Assembly (NCBI GenBank): GCA_030386875.1
Contig: CM059559.1
Coordinates: 65,610,392 to 65,674,391 of the forward strand
Direction of reading: 5' to 3'
Origin: Morinoia aosen
Taxonomy: Eukaryota; Arthropoda; Malacostraca; Amphipoda; Talitridae
DNA length: 64,000 nucleotides
Positions 25,665 to 39,868 of this stretch are shown one piece after another (the stretch's first letter is position 1; each line of letters opens with the position of its first letter). Below the pieces are notes generated by a model. The model saw only the letters and a list, made by a program, of their open reading frames with translations, made no database searches and was not told where the DNA came from. The position numbers were made by a program, and so were the translations under genes.

Positions 25665-28600
25665 TTCTATAAATTATAACCAACGTTTTCATCAAATATC
25701 CGTATAAGACAGTCTTTTTGAATAACTAAATCAAATAAAAGAAATAATAAATAAAAAACCTTAAAATATGTCACATTTTGATTGTCTAAAACATGTTCAA
25801 AGCTTATGATTCCAAAATGTTAGAGCGTTTCCATTATTTTATCCAACCCCTGCAACTTGATTTGAAACTCTTTCGTAGAAATTTCACGTAACTCTAATTT
25901 AGCATAAGCACAAAAATGCACTGACAGCTGAGTTCAGTAATAGTGTGTTAATGGTTAACCGCGAAAGATTATTTCATGTGCTGTTTTTGGATTCTTATCA
26001 AAGAAAATATGAGTTGATATCTAAAAAAACTGGCTCTGTTTTGCTTCAACTTTTAGCATCATATTTCTGTGAGCTAGGATTCCCTCGCCACAATTAAATG
26101 CAAAAAAGCGAAACTTTTCAATGTATTGATGAGGACAGTTTGCCTCTCGAACATATGCGGAACACTAAAAAATTAGAAGGATTCATTTAGCTTGTGTTTA
26201 GCATGAACAATGGAAGCAATATACTCGAGATATGTTTAGTTTTCTGCTGATAATTGTGGCATATTTTTATGGTGTTTATCTTAATCACAAGATATTTATC
26301 GCCATTTTGCATTTCATGTACCTACTTTTTTGTACAATTGTAAATGCGCAAGGATGGCAAAAAGTTAGAGAACCACTGAAGTATGCGTTTCACTCTAGAG
26401 GACAGGCATAGTACCAGAAACCAACTAATGAGTAGTATCACAAATCTTATGGACCGCAGCGCCATTTAGTTCCAAATATTTTGACGTTAGAGTCACTTTC
26501 CCAAGGAAGTTGGATACATGTATTCAACTTCCTTGCACCTTCCTAACGAGGGACGTAGCAAATTTCATTGCTTTCATTAGCTCTTTCGTTCTATCCCTTG
26601 ACCGCTTCCTCATTCAGGTCGCCCTACAACATCTCATCCCACTCTTCTGCCACAACTGCTTTTCTATGTCATCCGTCAGATTCAGAAACTGCTCGAAGTT
26701 CAGGAACTGCTTTTGAACATATCTTTTTTACAAATCCTTTTATACGGGCGGCATCGTTCCACTCTTGTAGTTTGAAAATTTGATCTTTCCGACTCTCGTG
26801 TTCTTAATCTTTTAAATTTATTTCATTGTATTCTTTCTTCTGTGTGCAAGATTCTCTCCTATTCGTCTACCTGAGCTACAGTGTGCTAGGTTTTCATCAT
26901 GTTCTGCGAATAAAGTCATTCAAACGTGGCCATCTGCTCCAAACTTGATGGCCTCTTCCCTGTTCAGTTAACATCGCCTAGACAAAAAACATCTTATGCT
27001 TTTGGAAAATATCTTTGGTATGGCCTGCGTTTCTATGAGAACATTTTGAGAAAGCATGAGGAAAGTTTAACAAACTTGGAATGCTGACCTGAGTGAAAGA
27101 CATGATGAAATTTTCGAAGACTGGCAGAGACGTTCCTGAGGCTAAAAGTGACCAGGTTTAAGAAGTAAAAATTTGAACACCTAAACAATTTTCCTATGGA
27201 GTTTGTACCGAAAAGTGTTGTTATTCAGAGCAACTTGAGGACTTGGCGTTCCTCTTAAAGTCTATGCTAAAATCGTGTGTTAGAAGCAAGAGCGATGCTT
27301 ATTGCACTTGACTTGTTATAAGCCTGAAGCTGATGACTCTCCTCGAAGATGCAGTAACTCCTACTAACCGTAACGATATCGGCTAAGCCGGTGACCGTCT
27401 GAGCCAGTCGTGCGTTTAGGTTTCATCTGGGCGTGCATTTCAGCAACGCTCATAATTATATCAACTTTTGCCTTTTAACACGTTTGCTACCGGCGTCGTC
27501 AATTGATGCCCTCCCACCATGTAGAGAAGAATATGTTAGTATGTCTCTGCCTTTGGAAAATAGAGAAAGAATTTGTTTTTTCGTTCCTGTTAATGAGGAA
27601 TTAGAGCACAAATTCTCATTATAGGGTCAAGCATTACGGCAACTTGCGTTAATTCAAAAGCGATACCCTATAGTGGAGAGTTAAAAATTAAACCTCCTTT
27701 TAGATTAATTTCAAGGTTTGCTGACAGCGAACGTTGATCAGAGGTTGCAATCGTGTTAAACGCAACTTGGCCTAAACAATTTTGATCAATGGCAGAATAG
27801 GACGTAGTATGACATAAGATTTGCTTAGTAAGTAAGTCCCTCAGGAAATTCATGAAAAAGCTTTGGATGACAATCTTTCCATAATATTATTTATTAACAT
27901 CAATTTGAAAGAAAATAAATCACGTATAACACCGGTTGATGCCAACAGATAGGAAGAAAAATATTGACTTACTATATATATATATATATATAGTTCAGGT
28001 TTAAATATAGTTACCAAGCCCTCAGCTTCAATGGCTCAGTAACTTTTTAGCGTTGAATTTATCAATTAGTCGCATTCGTCTCTGGTGTTTGCTGCCTCAT
28101 CTCGATCTCATCTTCTATATTTCATGAAAAGAGTACAGACTGGACCGGGGATGAGCGTCATAGCGTCTTAATGTTTGAGAGCGGGGCAATCGAAAAATCA
28201 ATGAATGAGATTATATTAAATTTTGTCTCAACCTTGATTGGAATGAAGTTTTTCCTCATTTCCTTCCTCAAACCCTGTTCAGTTCAAGTCAATAATACTT
28301 TAGTCTGGAGATAGCTAGCGTGAATAAACTTGCTACCCAATTTGGTTAGAAATATGCATAGGAGAACATCGTTGTATCGAGTATGTCTTTCTGACGCTGT
28401 TCCGACTCGCTGCATCAAGCATGACGTAGAGGCCCAAAACAGAGCCGCTGAAGGCGCCCCAGCGATGACACTCGCCGGAAGCTGTCAAAGCCACGTGCTG
28501 TTATTTGAGTTAACATTGTTTCTAGGTGAACGTCAAACTAAACGTCATCCGAACGAATGTTTTTAAAAATTTGCTTCATTACACTAGTTCAGTAAATATG

Positions 28601-31600
28601 TTCTTTCTTTTTCACAAATGCATGGAATTTTTCCTGCTCAGCATTTTTTCACGAGTCTTCTACCATGCAATCATATATCACGTTTACTTTTGTGTACACT
28701 GATTTGCGAGTCATAAATTTTACGTTTTATCTCCTCTACAATGAGCTTTGTATTTACTTTAGAAAGACAACTGATATTTTTATAGCCAAACAAGGCGCAA
28801 TTTGGGATCAACTCATATGTCTCTCGCCTTTACAATTATACTTTGCGTCTCCCAGCCTGCTATGAGCTTTAAAATTGTAGGTAATCCAGTGTATGTACTT
28901 TTCTTATTCGATGATTGCTTGCTGCCCTGATAGAGAAACATTTTTGCTTTCGTAGGTTCCCCATATGTCTGAAAAGTGTGTCCTGTAAAGCAATTACTAG
29001 TATAAAATACAGAAAAGATGCAAGACGAGCAGAAAAACTATTTGAATGCGCTATTCTAGTGAATTTTAGAGGTGCTATTGAAAGTTTTTGACAAATTTCG
29101 TCTTAAAACCAAAAGTTGAATTGCATGCCAGCGCTACTTTATCTTTTGCCCTTCTCATGCAGCAGCTCTCGCACAGAAAAGACCGGTTACCGAGCAGCCG
29201 ACCTTGAGAACGGTCATCTTCGTTTCTTTATAGTTTTTCTAATATCTTCCTTCCGTTCGATCGCAGTGTAGGATTACGTATTGCCAGCGTGATGAGTTTA
29301 TCCAATGTAATTTTGCGTTCCTCTGACACGATTATATCTGGATTTTTTAATTAATGTATGACTATCGCCATAGTCGAGGACTTAATATCAGCAAACCATG
29401 AAAACAAAAGTAATGTTTTCAAGTTTGGCTCTTCTTTCAAATATTATTGAAGCATTTATTGGCTAATATTTAAGTGCATTTGAATTCCCGTCTCTGCTTC
29501 TCTTGTCGTTCATTCATCATCACTGTAAAATGGAATGGACGAGATAACTTTATGCAGTTGCTCGCTGGCTCTAATGATATTGGTATGCTCTCACAAATGC
29601 TCAGTCGTCCTAATTTAGTAACGTGAATAGCCTGTGGTTGATGTCGAATGCAAATGATACAGTCACAAAATGAATCTGGCTGAAGTATGCACGTTGATGT
29701 ATCGAGTTTTGGGTCTCATTACAGCCCGCATCGATGTTGGCTCAGCGGCGGCCGAGTGCTCTCATTGGATTGCAATAGCGAGAGGGATGACACGCGCGCG
29801 GCTGCAATGAGCTCATCATGCATGGTGCATTAGCGCGCAATTGTCGCAGTCTTATTCGCTGGTGCTTCGAACTAAATGAGTGTCAATAATTATTTTCATC
29901 GATCCAAAAATCACCGAAATGTACGCTTTCTACTGCACAGTAGCTGCGGTAGATTTGAACTTGGGTCTAATCTAATTTATTGATTATTTCCTTTTTCTAA
30001 CTTTTCCTCTTTTAACCGTGCAGTTTTTCTATTGATGAATCAATGAGGTGCTTTGAGAAGTTGACACTCATTGCCGTGCCCCATTCGCTTCCATGAACGT
30101 AAGTTCTTTGTCAACTCTTGGTGTAACTGGATCAATGCTATCGACCAGACCTGACTGCTGAATAAGAAAGATACATTCCTTCTTGATTTAAGTGCATTCC
30201 CTTTTTTTATTGAATCACTGAACAATTTCATAGTCACCATTTCTTCGTATCGAAATTTCTTTTGAATATGAAAGCAAGAAATTCATTCTTATACTTTATT
30301 TGATGCTATACGATGCTGAACAATTCTGTAAAGTACTGCCACCTTTGCTTGGTGGGTTAGGCACGAACCCCGACGACAGCTTTTGGTCACCATAGCTTTA
30401 GTCAAAACCTATTTGTTTTTTTACTACAAATCCACAGCACATACGAGTACAGCATCAGAAGTACTATAATTTGGAAATTGTGGGCCGGCTACGTCATGAA
30501 GTTAAAGACGTATCATTAAAATTTCATTAAAAATAGTCCGTTCATAGTACACACTTCACCGTGGCGATGACAGCAAGGAATACGACTGTTGATTCACAAC
30601 CTACCACTGAATCGTTCAAGTGACGCTTGAGAGAAGAAGAGTTGCGATAGGAGAGCGAGTGCAAGTTCAGTTTTCGTTGCCTATAAGGCCTACTTTAATG
30701 TACTATAACAAACCCAAATATTTTCAATGCGTCGGGTTCTTTCCATGAGTTCATGTGAATCATTTTGATGAAACTATTTTGCTTTACAAAGATCAGTTCT
30801 TGAGGCGGCTTGCTTCTTGATTTGCTTTACTGTCATCGTTTTTCTTTTACATCTAGGGGAATGTTCTTCAATCAATTGATCTTAAAAAATGAATTTTAAT
30901 AAATTGCGCGTTGCTTGAATGGTCCCACTAAAACCATTGAGTCCTACTAACATTCCGATTTCAAGATTTTTCATTGAGCTCGACTAATGAGGGGAGAAAT
31001 GAGCTGCTGAACGTCGGTCCGTAAGTTGTGTGGTTGATTTCGTATCTGTGGCAGCCTGCAGCTAAGTTGAACCAATGGCATTGCTTTCAACAGAGGGAGC
31101 CAGTAACGTCACCTGCTGCAGAGTCATTGCCGTAGTAGAAACTTCTTGTCTTTTTCCTAGTGCCTAAACAATGTCAAATACCAATTACTTTCTTGTTCTC
31201 AACTAACCCATGTTGGAAAACCTTTTTTGAAAAAAGAAACCGAGATTATTCTTGCTTCATTAAAAGTTGAAAATCTTAACTCACGGAGTTGAGTTACTCG
31301 TGTTGCTGCGTCAGTGATTATCTTATGTAAATTTGTACATCTACCGAGTGTTATTGATACGTATTCTATTTGAAATACTCATGACCGAACTATATTCATT
31401 ACCGTCAACAGAACGCTGTATTTGTTTGAATTGTACACAAGCGAGAAATCTGCTTTGTGCACTCGGCAATTAAATTCGATGCGGAATGAGATTTATGAAC
31501 ACCGCCATCATGTCGTGCACGAAGAAGAAGGGCCAATTAAGTCATACCCATTAAAGTTGGGAGGGAAGCGATCGTTGCAAAGAATCACGGACAATAAAGA

Positions 31601-34600
31601 CTTCAAAGCAATCATGGAACTGATTATATCAAAGTATATGTCAAAATCAATTGAAATCACAATGATATACATCCAATTACTCACCGACGTTCGCTCTTCA
31701 TGTCTTGATACCGGTTAAAAAAGCAGGCACTGATACTCATTTCGTTATGAGCACCAGGCGCAACAGTTACGAGTTATTCAAAAGTTGACACTCTGGAATT
31801 TCCTGCAAAGATGATTCTACGTGTCCGATATCCATGAGTATTTCTGCTCTTCCATTCTATTTCGCTGAATGAAAGAGAATCCCCGATTGAAAAACACTCT
31901 TATCAAGATAACTTATATTATTGCATGAAGTGAACCTGATCCTACTTTATAACACAAAAAAGAAATAATTGAGTTGCAATTACGTTTTCAAGGTGAGTAT
32001 TGTTATGAAAAAAATAATGTCTGTGTACGCTCGCGACTTTGGTACAAAAGCAAATGATAAAAAAAGCTGGTTGTTCACAATTTTATGCTCTTTACGTACC
32101 AAGACGTGCCATAGTAGCCATAAGTGATATCCTTTGGAAAATAACGTTTGAAAGTGTATACGTGCCGTCACACTACCTCACATTAGACTTACACGTGTGA
32201 AAGCAGCTTACACAACCGTTGTAGGGTTGAACACATATGCAATCAATGTATAATTGTAAAATAAACTTAGTTTTTTTCGCTTATTTATTAGTAATGGGTA
32301 ATATTTTTATATCTCATTGTATTATTATTGTGAACCAACGCCCATCAGCTCCAGCTGGAGTGATAGACCCTGATCGTTCGTGTTACTCTATATTGTTTCA
32401 CTGCTAGCTACCCTTCACCCATAAAACCACGTGAGCTTATAGTACCTCTTAAGTTTAACAATATCAACAATATAGCATCCGTGTAGGAAGTTTGAAGTTT
32501 CACCTTCAGAGCTGCCTGGAATAGAGCAAAGTCTAAACATGTTCTCTACGTATTGGTGCATTTGTGAACTTGGTAAGTTGCTCATTTACGTACCAGTAAC
32601 AATGGCTGTCATTTCACTGATTTCGCTACTTTTATTTAAATTAGACTATGGCGTACAAGTTAAAATGTTATCGTAGAATTATATTTTTTTCGCTAGTTAG
32701 AAAGTATAAGAATGTAATCGAGCAGTTAAAAGCTGCTTTTTAATTTTGCTTCTTTCCTAACCTAACCAAACCGACCGTATCAACCGCGGCAACGTAGTGA
32801 ACGTGTTAAGATATCGAGGAAGTAAATACTAACAAATTACTTGCATCTCAGAGGCCTAAAACCTTGTTTTTTTACATTCGTGAATAAAATAACTATATCT
32901 CCACTCATGCATCCGTTCATACACATTCAAACGCCCATGCATGTATACGATACACACATTCGTCCAGACACGCACGCGGAATTACGTCACTAGGTAAGAG
33001 CGACAGCTAATTTAACTGCACTTAGAACTTTTTTCATATATTTCTAAAGAAAAGCTTTGTGGGTGAAAATTGAACAGGGATCTTAAAATTCTATGATATT
33101 TTTGACGATTTTTTCAAAAGGATCAAAAGTTACCACTTCCAAACGGTTGGTTAGACTTTTCACAATGACTTTTAATTGCTGACTGGGATAGAAAGATAAA
33201 TGCCCGACCGGTTCTGTGAGAAATTCCTGGAGGTTGGCTGCGTCTAATACGGTACAATCAACTGCTTGAGTTGAGCACTACCCGCGCTAGACAGCATCAG
33301 AGTATCTTATTTGATTGGTACACGAAAGCATCATTTCTTGGGAGAAGTGATGGGTAGAAGGAATGCCTGTGAATTAGATGTATCAATTTTTCTAAGTGTA
33401 AGGGTTGGACGCAGTCTGACGGAGGTAGTACTGAACACTAGCAGTTCATCAGACGCGGCCAGTATCCAGGAACTGTTCATAGAACCGGTCGTGCACTTGC
33501 CTCTCTATCCCCGTCAGCAATCAAAGCTAATGAGAAAATTTTCGCCGTACATTAAAAATATTGATTTTTGGGACTTGGAGGAGAAAGTAATAAGTAGGAT
33601 CTCAGAATGCTAAAATCTTTTTTTTAAATTTTCTCTTAACACGTTAACTGCGATGGGCGAAACTGAAGTTCAATATTGAATTCATGTTTAAAGTCAACTG
33701 TGGTAATCAACTTTGAAAATAGCAAACATTAACTGGATCAGGCCTTCATTTAGTTTTCATTAAGTATTAATAAAAATGAGTTTGTGACTGCAGGTGGGTC
33801 AGCAGCACAATGAAAATCACCTAAGTGACCACCGGTGAGTCCCTTCGCAGGAAATGTGTTAAATTTTAAATCTACGTAAGGAATTAATGGCGTCAAATTA
33901 ACAATCGCCCTAACCTATTGACGTAATTCTATGTGTGTCTGTGCGTGTGTATGCGTGTGTGAACCTGACACGGAGCATGCATCCATTTCGTTCCTGAACG
34001 AAAGGAAATTATTTTTGTTAGTCTTTAGCACACATATATTTTACTTGTTGTTACTTTCTCCACGTTACAAGTTAGACTCTTCCTTTTTCTACCTCTGAAT
34101 GCAGAATTTTGAAATTCTGAAAAGTATACTATTAAACAACGTGATTCCGTCAAATAAACGTCAGCTTCTAAATAATAAATTCTAGTACAAAACATTAGTC
34201 ATACGTAACGTGTTACCTCACTTTAATAAAGAAGTAATGTAAATTTGATTCGTTTATAATCAAGTATTTATTGATTTAGTAGATAGTACTTGACACTAAA
34301 GATAAAATAGTTATTCTTAATGTTATCAACGTCAGAACTGTTGCAAAGTTAACTGTAATGCCGTTATGAGTGTTGTGTCGAAATTGTTAAGAATTTCTCA
34401 TTCCCTGGCAAGTTGAATACGCTTGGCCTGAAGTAAAGTTGCGGCAGGGCTGTGTGCTGCTCGCCCCTGCGTGTCGTGTTGGCAGCTGCTGGCTAGTTGG
34501 TAGATGGAAGTGAGGCGGCTTTATCAAGGTGCTGCTACTCAGTCACGAGTGTAGCTCAGTCGCATCTGAAGACACAAGTGATTTCCGTCATTGAAAAACG

Positions 34601-35984
34601 CTTGTCTCAACAATTTTTGTGCTAAGATTCGCAGTGAATTTTACTCTACACTGCGAACGTAAAAAAGAGAAGTCATAAAATAGGGGGCGATTAATCAAAT
34701 TCTTTGGACAGGCTTGCTATTGAAGTCAGGAACTCGTCGTCTACTTAATCGCGCATTCTTATTCATTGTTTTTTATTCTACATCCTTTCAAGTTCAGATC
34801 ACACAGTAATGTGGCAGTTTAGAAGACCAGGGGATTTCCAATCCAGCGTCGATGAAGACTTTTTTTACCATGTCATTAGCCGTCTGTAAATAAAGCGACG
34901 ATAGCTACGAGAAGTAGCATCGAACGGTGACCGAATTTGGGACTTGGTGTAGCTGCGATGTCGTCGAGTGCAGGTACTCAGGAGTGATTACGAATTAAAT
35001 TTTTATAAGGTAATTTTCGATTAAATAGTCTACGGTGAGAGGAGCTTCTCTTGTATTGCATGTTTTTGTCTCATTTTCTTTTCCCTGTGACAATTTTCAA
35101 ACATCGAATGTTTTCTTTTGTAGCGTGCACGTTATACATGAAAAAACATTATTTCTGTTTGGATTTATTTGTGTTAATGCACGAGAAATAATTGTGAACG
35201 TTGAACTTATATCTCCAACTCTTTTGTTACGGACTGACATTGCAGGAGCAAGGTAGTGTTCGTGGGGATTGAGAGCACCACCAGCAGCCGTACATCTGAT
35301 CTGGCAAGATAATTGTCCGCGTGATGGTCGAAGAAGGTGGATGATTGGTGGTATGCTCCTGCTGGTGGAAATTTGCCCGAGGGAAGCAAAGCTCATTTCC
35401 GGCGTGAGCACATGAGGTCTTGTCGGGGCAACAGTTTTTTTGAAGCGATCCATTTTCCTCTGGAATTTCGTCGTGGAGGACATGAAGATAAACACTTAGA
35501 CTTATACCAATATCTATGAAGCAAACATACTCTACTACATTGATTGTGAACAGATATCGAGTGCTCTTCATATCTGTTCAGAAGTCACTTTGCTCGTTCT
35601 GTCCATTAAGCGAAAAGACGCTAAGAGCTTTTTAACAATTTTAAGGATATTGGATCGCTGCTTTCATGCTGTAATATCAAAACAATTGACTTTTTAGATT
35701 GGTCTATCGCATTGAGTGATAACTGTTGAAGAATCTTCTTCGTTCATGGTTCAATTTCTAGAAAACACGAAACTGAGTTCCTATTGCTCGGTAACAGACG
35801 CGTTTGAAGACTGATCAGGGTGCGAATTAATTTGAAGTTTTTACAGTAATTCATAATAGAGCCAAAGTTTGTCTAACTAGTCCTCACTAATGGGTTATGT
35901 GTGTTAAAAAAAATGTATTCAGCTTCTTAGGATATAATCCATCAGACGCAGCCGAAGTGAACGGGGTATAAATTATTATTTTTT
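25665..35984. other. 10 kb of anonymous DNA
   Basis: No recognisable gene or element family. A (TA)10 microsatellite lies at 27973-27992 and a GT-rich simple stretch at about 33930-33960. GC-richer patches occur at about 28370-28500, 29730-29850, 34440-34560 and 35230-35430; the last is open in several overlapping frames on both strands and resembles no known protein. Plus-strand open frames at 31422-31718 and 33311-33613 (about 100 residues) also match nothing I know and are within what chance gives. Host exons may hide here. Confidence 0.5.
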
Positions 35985-36270
35985 CGAGAGCTCAAAGTCT
36001 AGTCACCCCCAGAAACAGTTAATTCTGGTTCGGGAAGACACTGCTTCCACAAGGTTTTTTCAAATGAAATAAATGTACGAGGAGTTCGTGGGCTCGAACT
36101 CAGGACTAGAGATCACCGCGCCAACACGCTATCGACTGCGCTACCGATCACCCTAAAAGGTGACCGAAGCACAACGAAAGCAATGTTTTTGGCACAGTGA
36201 AAGCAGGCGCACTGTCCTGACAGATATTTAATTCCCATATGCATCGAGAGCTCAAAGTCTAGTCACCCCC
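35985..36270 (-). repeat. Inverted edge unit of the tRNA-box satellite
   Basis: This is one full 260-bp satellite unit plus a 26-bp overlap, read on the minus strand. It shares with the forward units the tRNA-like boxes, the GGTGACTAGACTTTGAGCTC block and the ATGCATATGGGAATTAAAT block. It begins and ends with copies of GAGCTCAAAGTCTAGTCACC (from about 35988 and 36248). The switch to forward orientation is abrupt at 36270/36271, so the inverted unit and the first forward unit form a head-to-head palindrome. Confidence 0.9.
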
Positions 36271-38220
36271 ACTGTGCCAAAAACATTGCTTTCGTTGTGC
36301 TTCGGTCACCTTTTAGGGTGATCGGTAGCGCAGTCGATAGCGTGTTGGCGCGGTGATCTCTAGTCCTGAGTTCGAGCCCACGAACTCCTCGTACATTTAT
36401 TTCATTTGAAAAAACCTTGTGGAAGCAGTGTCTTCCCGTACCAGAATTAACTGTTTCTGGGGGTGACTAGACTTTGAGCTCTCGATGCATATGGGAATTA
36501 AATATCTGTCAGGACAGTGCGCCTGCTTTCACTGTGCCAAAAAACATTGCTTTCGTTGTGCTTCGATCTCCTTGTAGGGTGATCGGTAGCGCAGTCGATA
36601 GCGTGTTGGCGCGGTGATCTCTAGTCCTGAGTTCGAGCCCACGAACTCCTCGTCCATTTATCTCATTTGAAAAAACCTTGTGGAAGCAGTGTCTTCCCGT
36701 ACCAGAATTAACTGTTTCTGGGGGTGACTAGACTTTGAGCTCTCGATGCATATGGGAATTAAATATCTGTCAGGACAGTGCGCCTGCTTTCACTGTGCCA
36801 AAAACATTGCTTTCGTTGTGCTTCGGTCACCTTTTAGGGTGATCGGTAGCGCAGTCGATAGCGTGTTGGCGCGGGGATCTCTAGTCCTGAGTTCGAGCCC
36901 ACAAACTCCTCGTACATTTATTTCATTTGAAAAAACCTTGTGGAAGCAGTGTCTTCCCGTACCAGAATTAAATGTTTCTAGGGGTGACTAGACTTTGAGC
37001 TCTCGATGCATATGGGAATTAAATATCTGTCAGGACAGTGCGCCTGCTTTCACTGTGCCAAAAACATTGCTTTCGTTGTGCTTCGGTCACCTTTTAGGGT
37101 GATCGGTAGCGCAGTCGATAGCGTGTTGGCGCGGTGTTCTCTAGTCCTGAGTTCGAGCCCACGAACTCCTCGTACATTTATTTCATTTGAAAAAACCTTG
37201 TGGAAGCAGTGTCTTCCCGTACCAGAATTAACTATTTCTGGGGGTGACTAGACTTTGAGCTCTCGATGCATATGGGAATTAAATATCTGTCAGGACAGTG
37301 CGCCTGCTTTCACTGTGCCAAAAACATTGCTTTCGTTGTGCTTCGGTCACCTTGTAGGGTGATCGGTAGCGCAGTCGATAGCGTGTTGGCGCGGTGATCT
37401 CTAGTCCTGAGTTCGAGCCCACGAACTCCTCGTCCATTTATTTCATTTGAAAAAACCATGTGGAAGCAGTGTCTTCCCGTACCAGAATTAACTGTTTCTG
37501 GGGGTGACTAGACTTTGAGCTCTCGATGCATATGGGAATTAAATATCTGTCAGGACAGTGCGCCTGCTTTCACTGTGCCAAAAACATTGCTTTCGTTGTG
37601 CTTCGGTCACCTTTTAGGGTGATCGGTAGCGCAGTCGATAGCGTGTTGGCGCGGTGATCTCTAGTCCTGAGTTCGAGCCCACGAACTCCTCGTACATTTA
37701 TTTCATTTGAAAAAACCTTGTGGAAGCAGTGTCTTCCCGTACCAGAATTATCTGTTTCTGGGGGTGACTAGACTTTGAGCTCTCGATGCATATGGGAATT
37801 AAATATCTGTCAGGACAGTGCGCCTGCTTTCACTGTGCCAAAAACATTGCTTTCGTTGTGCTTCGGTCACCTTTTAGGGTGATCGGTAGCGCAGTCGATA
37901 GCGTGTTGGCGCGGTGATCTCTAGTCCTGAGTTCGAGCCCACGAACTCCTCGTACATTTATTTCATTTGAAAAAACCTTGTGGAAGCAGTGTCTTCCCGT
38001 ACCAGAATTATCTGTTTCTGGGGGTGACTAGACTTTGAGCTCTCGATGCATATGGGAATTAAATATCTGTCAGGACAGTGCGCCTGCTTTCACTGTGCCA
38101 AAAACATTGCTTTCGTTGTGCTTCGGTCACCTTTTAGGGTGATCGGTAGCGCAGTCGATAGCGTGTTGGCGCGGTGATCTCTAGTCCTGAGTTCGAGCCC
38201 ACGAACTCCTCGTACATTTA
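36271..38220 (+). repeat. 260-bp satellite of tRNA-box units (8 boxes, 7.5 units)
   Basis: Tandem units repeat every 260 bp (the first step is 261 because of one extra A). Each carries an A-box-like GGTAGCGCAGTCGATAGCG and, 44 bp later, a B-box-like GAGTTCGAGCCC, the two internal RNA polymerase III promoter parts. A boxes start at 36324, 36585, 36845, 37105, 37365, 37625, 37885 and 38145. The D arm can pair (GCGC with GCGT) but the acceptor and anticodon stems cannot, so this is a tRNA-derived SINE head, not a working tRNA. Units differ by only a few bases, which suggests recent amplification or homogenisation. The array stops inside a unit at about 38220, just after CGTACATTTATT. Polymerase III transcription is possible but not shown. 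Confidence 0.92.
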
Positions 38221-38800
38221 TTATTTTTTATTTGAGAAGGGGATGCATTTACTAAACGAATTTACTTATTTTTTCGCCTGTTTTAAACTCTTATTATAAT
38301 GGCCTATATTTTGTCAATAATAAGTTGTTGTACGCTCTTATTGATAGTCATTCCTGCGGAAACGTACTTGAATGGAATTAGCTCTCTCCTGCAAGTGTTT
38401 TCGACACATTTCTAAGCAATATCTCTTTGTGCCAGTCAGCTGTGACTGATTTATAGTCGCACGGATACATTTTCTGTTGATCATTTGCGTACGACACCTT
38501 TCGAAGATCGGTGTAAGGGCCTCATTTTACTGCCCTGATGCTCTGCTGAACTTCTCAGTATTTCAATATTGTAGCGCTTCCATCCGCTTGGAATACTAGG
38601 ATTAATTTCTCGTTATTTGTACCAATACTTAACTCATAAAAAGTGTTTTGTGGGCTACATCAATGAATTATTTTCAGTCTGCAAGTTAAATACAATGTTC
38701 TTGAACAAGAAAAGTTAAAAAATCTGGAATATTATTATTTCAGTAAAGTTCAAAAAGTGTAACAGTTAATTTAAGGGATTTTTCTACATCATACTTTTTA
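38221..38800. other. Anonymous DNA between satellite and retroposon
   Basis: Nothing recognised in this AT-rich stretch. Confidence 0.5.
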
Positions 38801-39152
38801 GGAGGATACAAATATTGTTTCTATGTAAATTAGCGCTCCCCGGGGGAATATGCGAGGTCCTGAGCTAAGAGTAAGAAAGGCTTTTTTTTTGTTCCAATAA
38901 AACTTTTTTTTGTTAAGCATCATATTTTTCAGTTCACTGCTGTCCTGTTTTTCAGCACCTCCGACTTTCTTCTTCACCTCTACCTTGTTACATAACTTTC
39001 CTTCTTATCTTTGCGCACGGGATCCTTTGCGAGAACACCCTTTGTGCATATATTCTACGTTCCCTTAACTTCATAATAAATGATACCTTCATCCTTCCTC
39101 TCTTTGAACATCTTTGTTGTGGTAAAGGGAGGCTAAAACTAATTTGTAATCC
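38801..39152 (+). mobile_element. SINE-like ~360-bp retroposon, copy A
   Basis: Shares an ordered set of blocks with copy B: ATTAGCGCTCCC near the 5' end, a T-rich stretch, GTTCACTGCTGTCCTGTTTT, TTCTACGTTCCCTTAACT, a TTTGTTGTGG block and GGGAGGCTAAAACTAA at the 3' end. No protein frame runs through it. Its ends and target-site duplication are not clear, and it is more worn than copy B. Confidence 0.75.
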
Positions 39153-39868
39153 ATCAGTCAATTCTATATTTTAACCACTACGTCTCTCTGTAGCCCGAAT
39201 AACCAGCTCAAATCTGCCCCAATAATGAACTCTGCGGACAAAAATATTGTTACCCGCTATTAATTATATGGTGCAGCTAGGACTTCTGCGAGCGCGAATA
39301 ATGGCGGTAATTCTGCTCAGCATTGAGTCACAAGTGTCCGATTATATAACTGGACGATTGTTACGTTTTTATAGTACTTTAGTATCAGCTGATGTTGACG
39401 TGCTGCCACAGTACGTGGACGATGTTTTCAACGTTTAACTTGTCGTTCTAGGTAGTCCTACAATTTTCTAATGGGTTCATACCGGGTGACTTTGCTGGCC
39501 AGCTTTAATGACCGTCATGTCAATTAATGATATAGCAGTTTAAGCCTGAAGCACTAGTTAGTCGTCAATCTAAAAAATAGGTGAAGCGACATGCCTGTCT
39601 TCATACAGATATTGTGCAAATGGAAACACTTGATTATCTGGTGTTCAATGCAGTAATGCTGGTTCAGTTTGACGGATATTTTAGCTAAATGACCCACTTT
39701 TTGTAACTGAAACAGCTCCAGAATATAGCAGACATTCCTTTTTTTAGTGCCCCTCGTATGCAAGCTTCGTTGAAGGCTTCATGAAGTCTTCGTTGAACGC
39801 GACTCCGGGTATCATTGCAAACGAGTGGTCTGGTAGGCAGGAGTTTCAATGGGCGGTTTACGAGTCAT
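39153..39868. other. Anonymous DNA between retroposon copies
   Basis: No gene recognised. Two short open frames (39247-39438 plus, 39763-39554 minus) have no family resemblance. Confidence 0.5.

Noticed and set aside
34540..34570. TAGCTCAGTCGCA as a tRNA A box
   Set aside because: No B box follows; isolated chance match.
35097..35571. Several overlapping open frames on both strands
   Set aside because: Typical of a GC-richer patch; no motif or family pattern in any frame.
36324..36379. A functional tRNA gene in each satellite unit
   Set aside because: A and B boxes and a D arm are present, but the acceptor and anticodon stems do not pair, so it is a tRNA-derived SINE head.
36746..37251. 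81-residue open frames repeated every 260 bp in the satellite
   Set aside because: They exist because each unit has the same sequence; they cross the tRNA-like boxes and resemble no protein.
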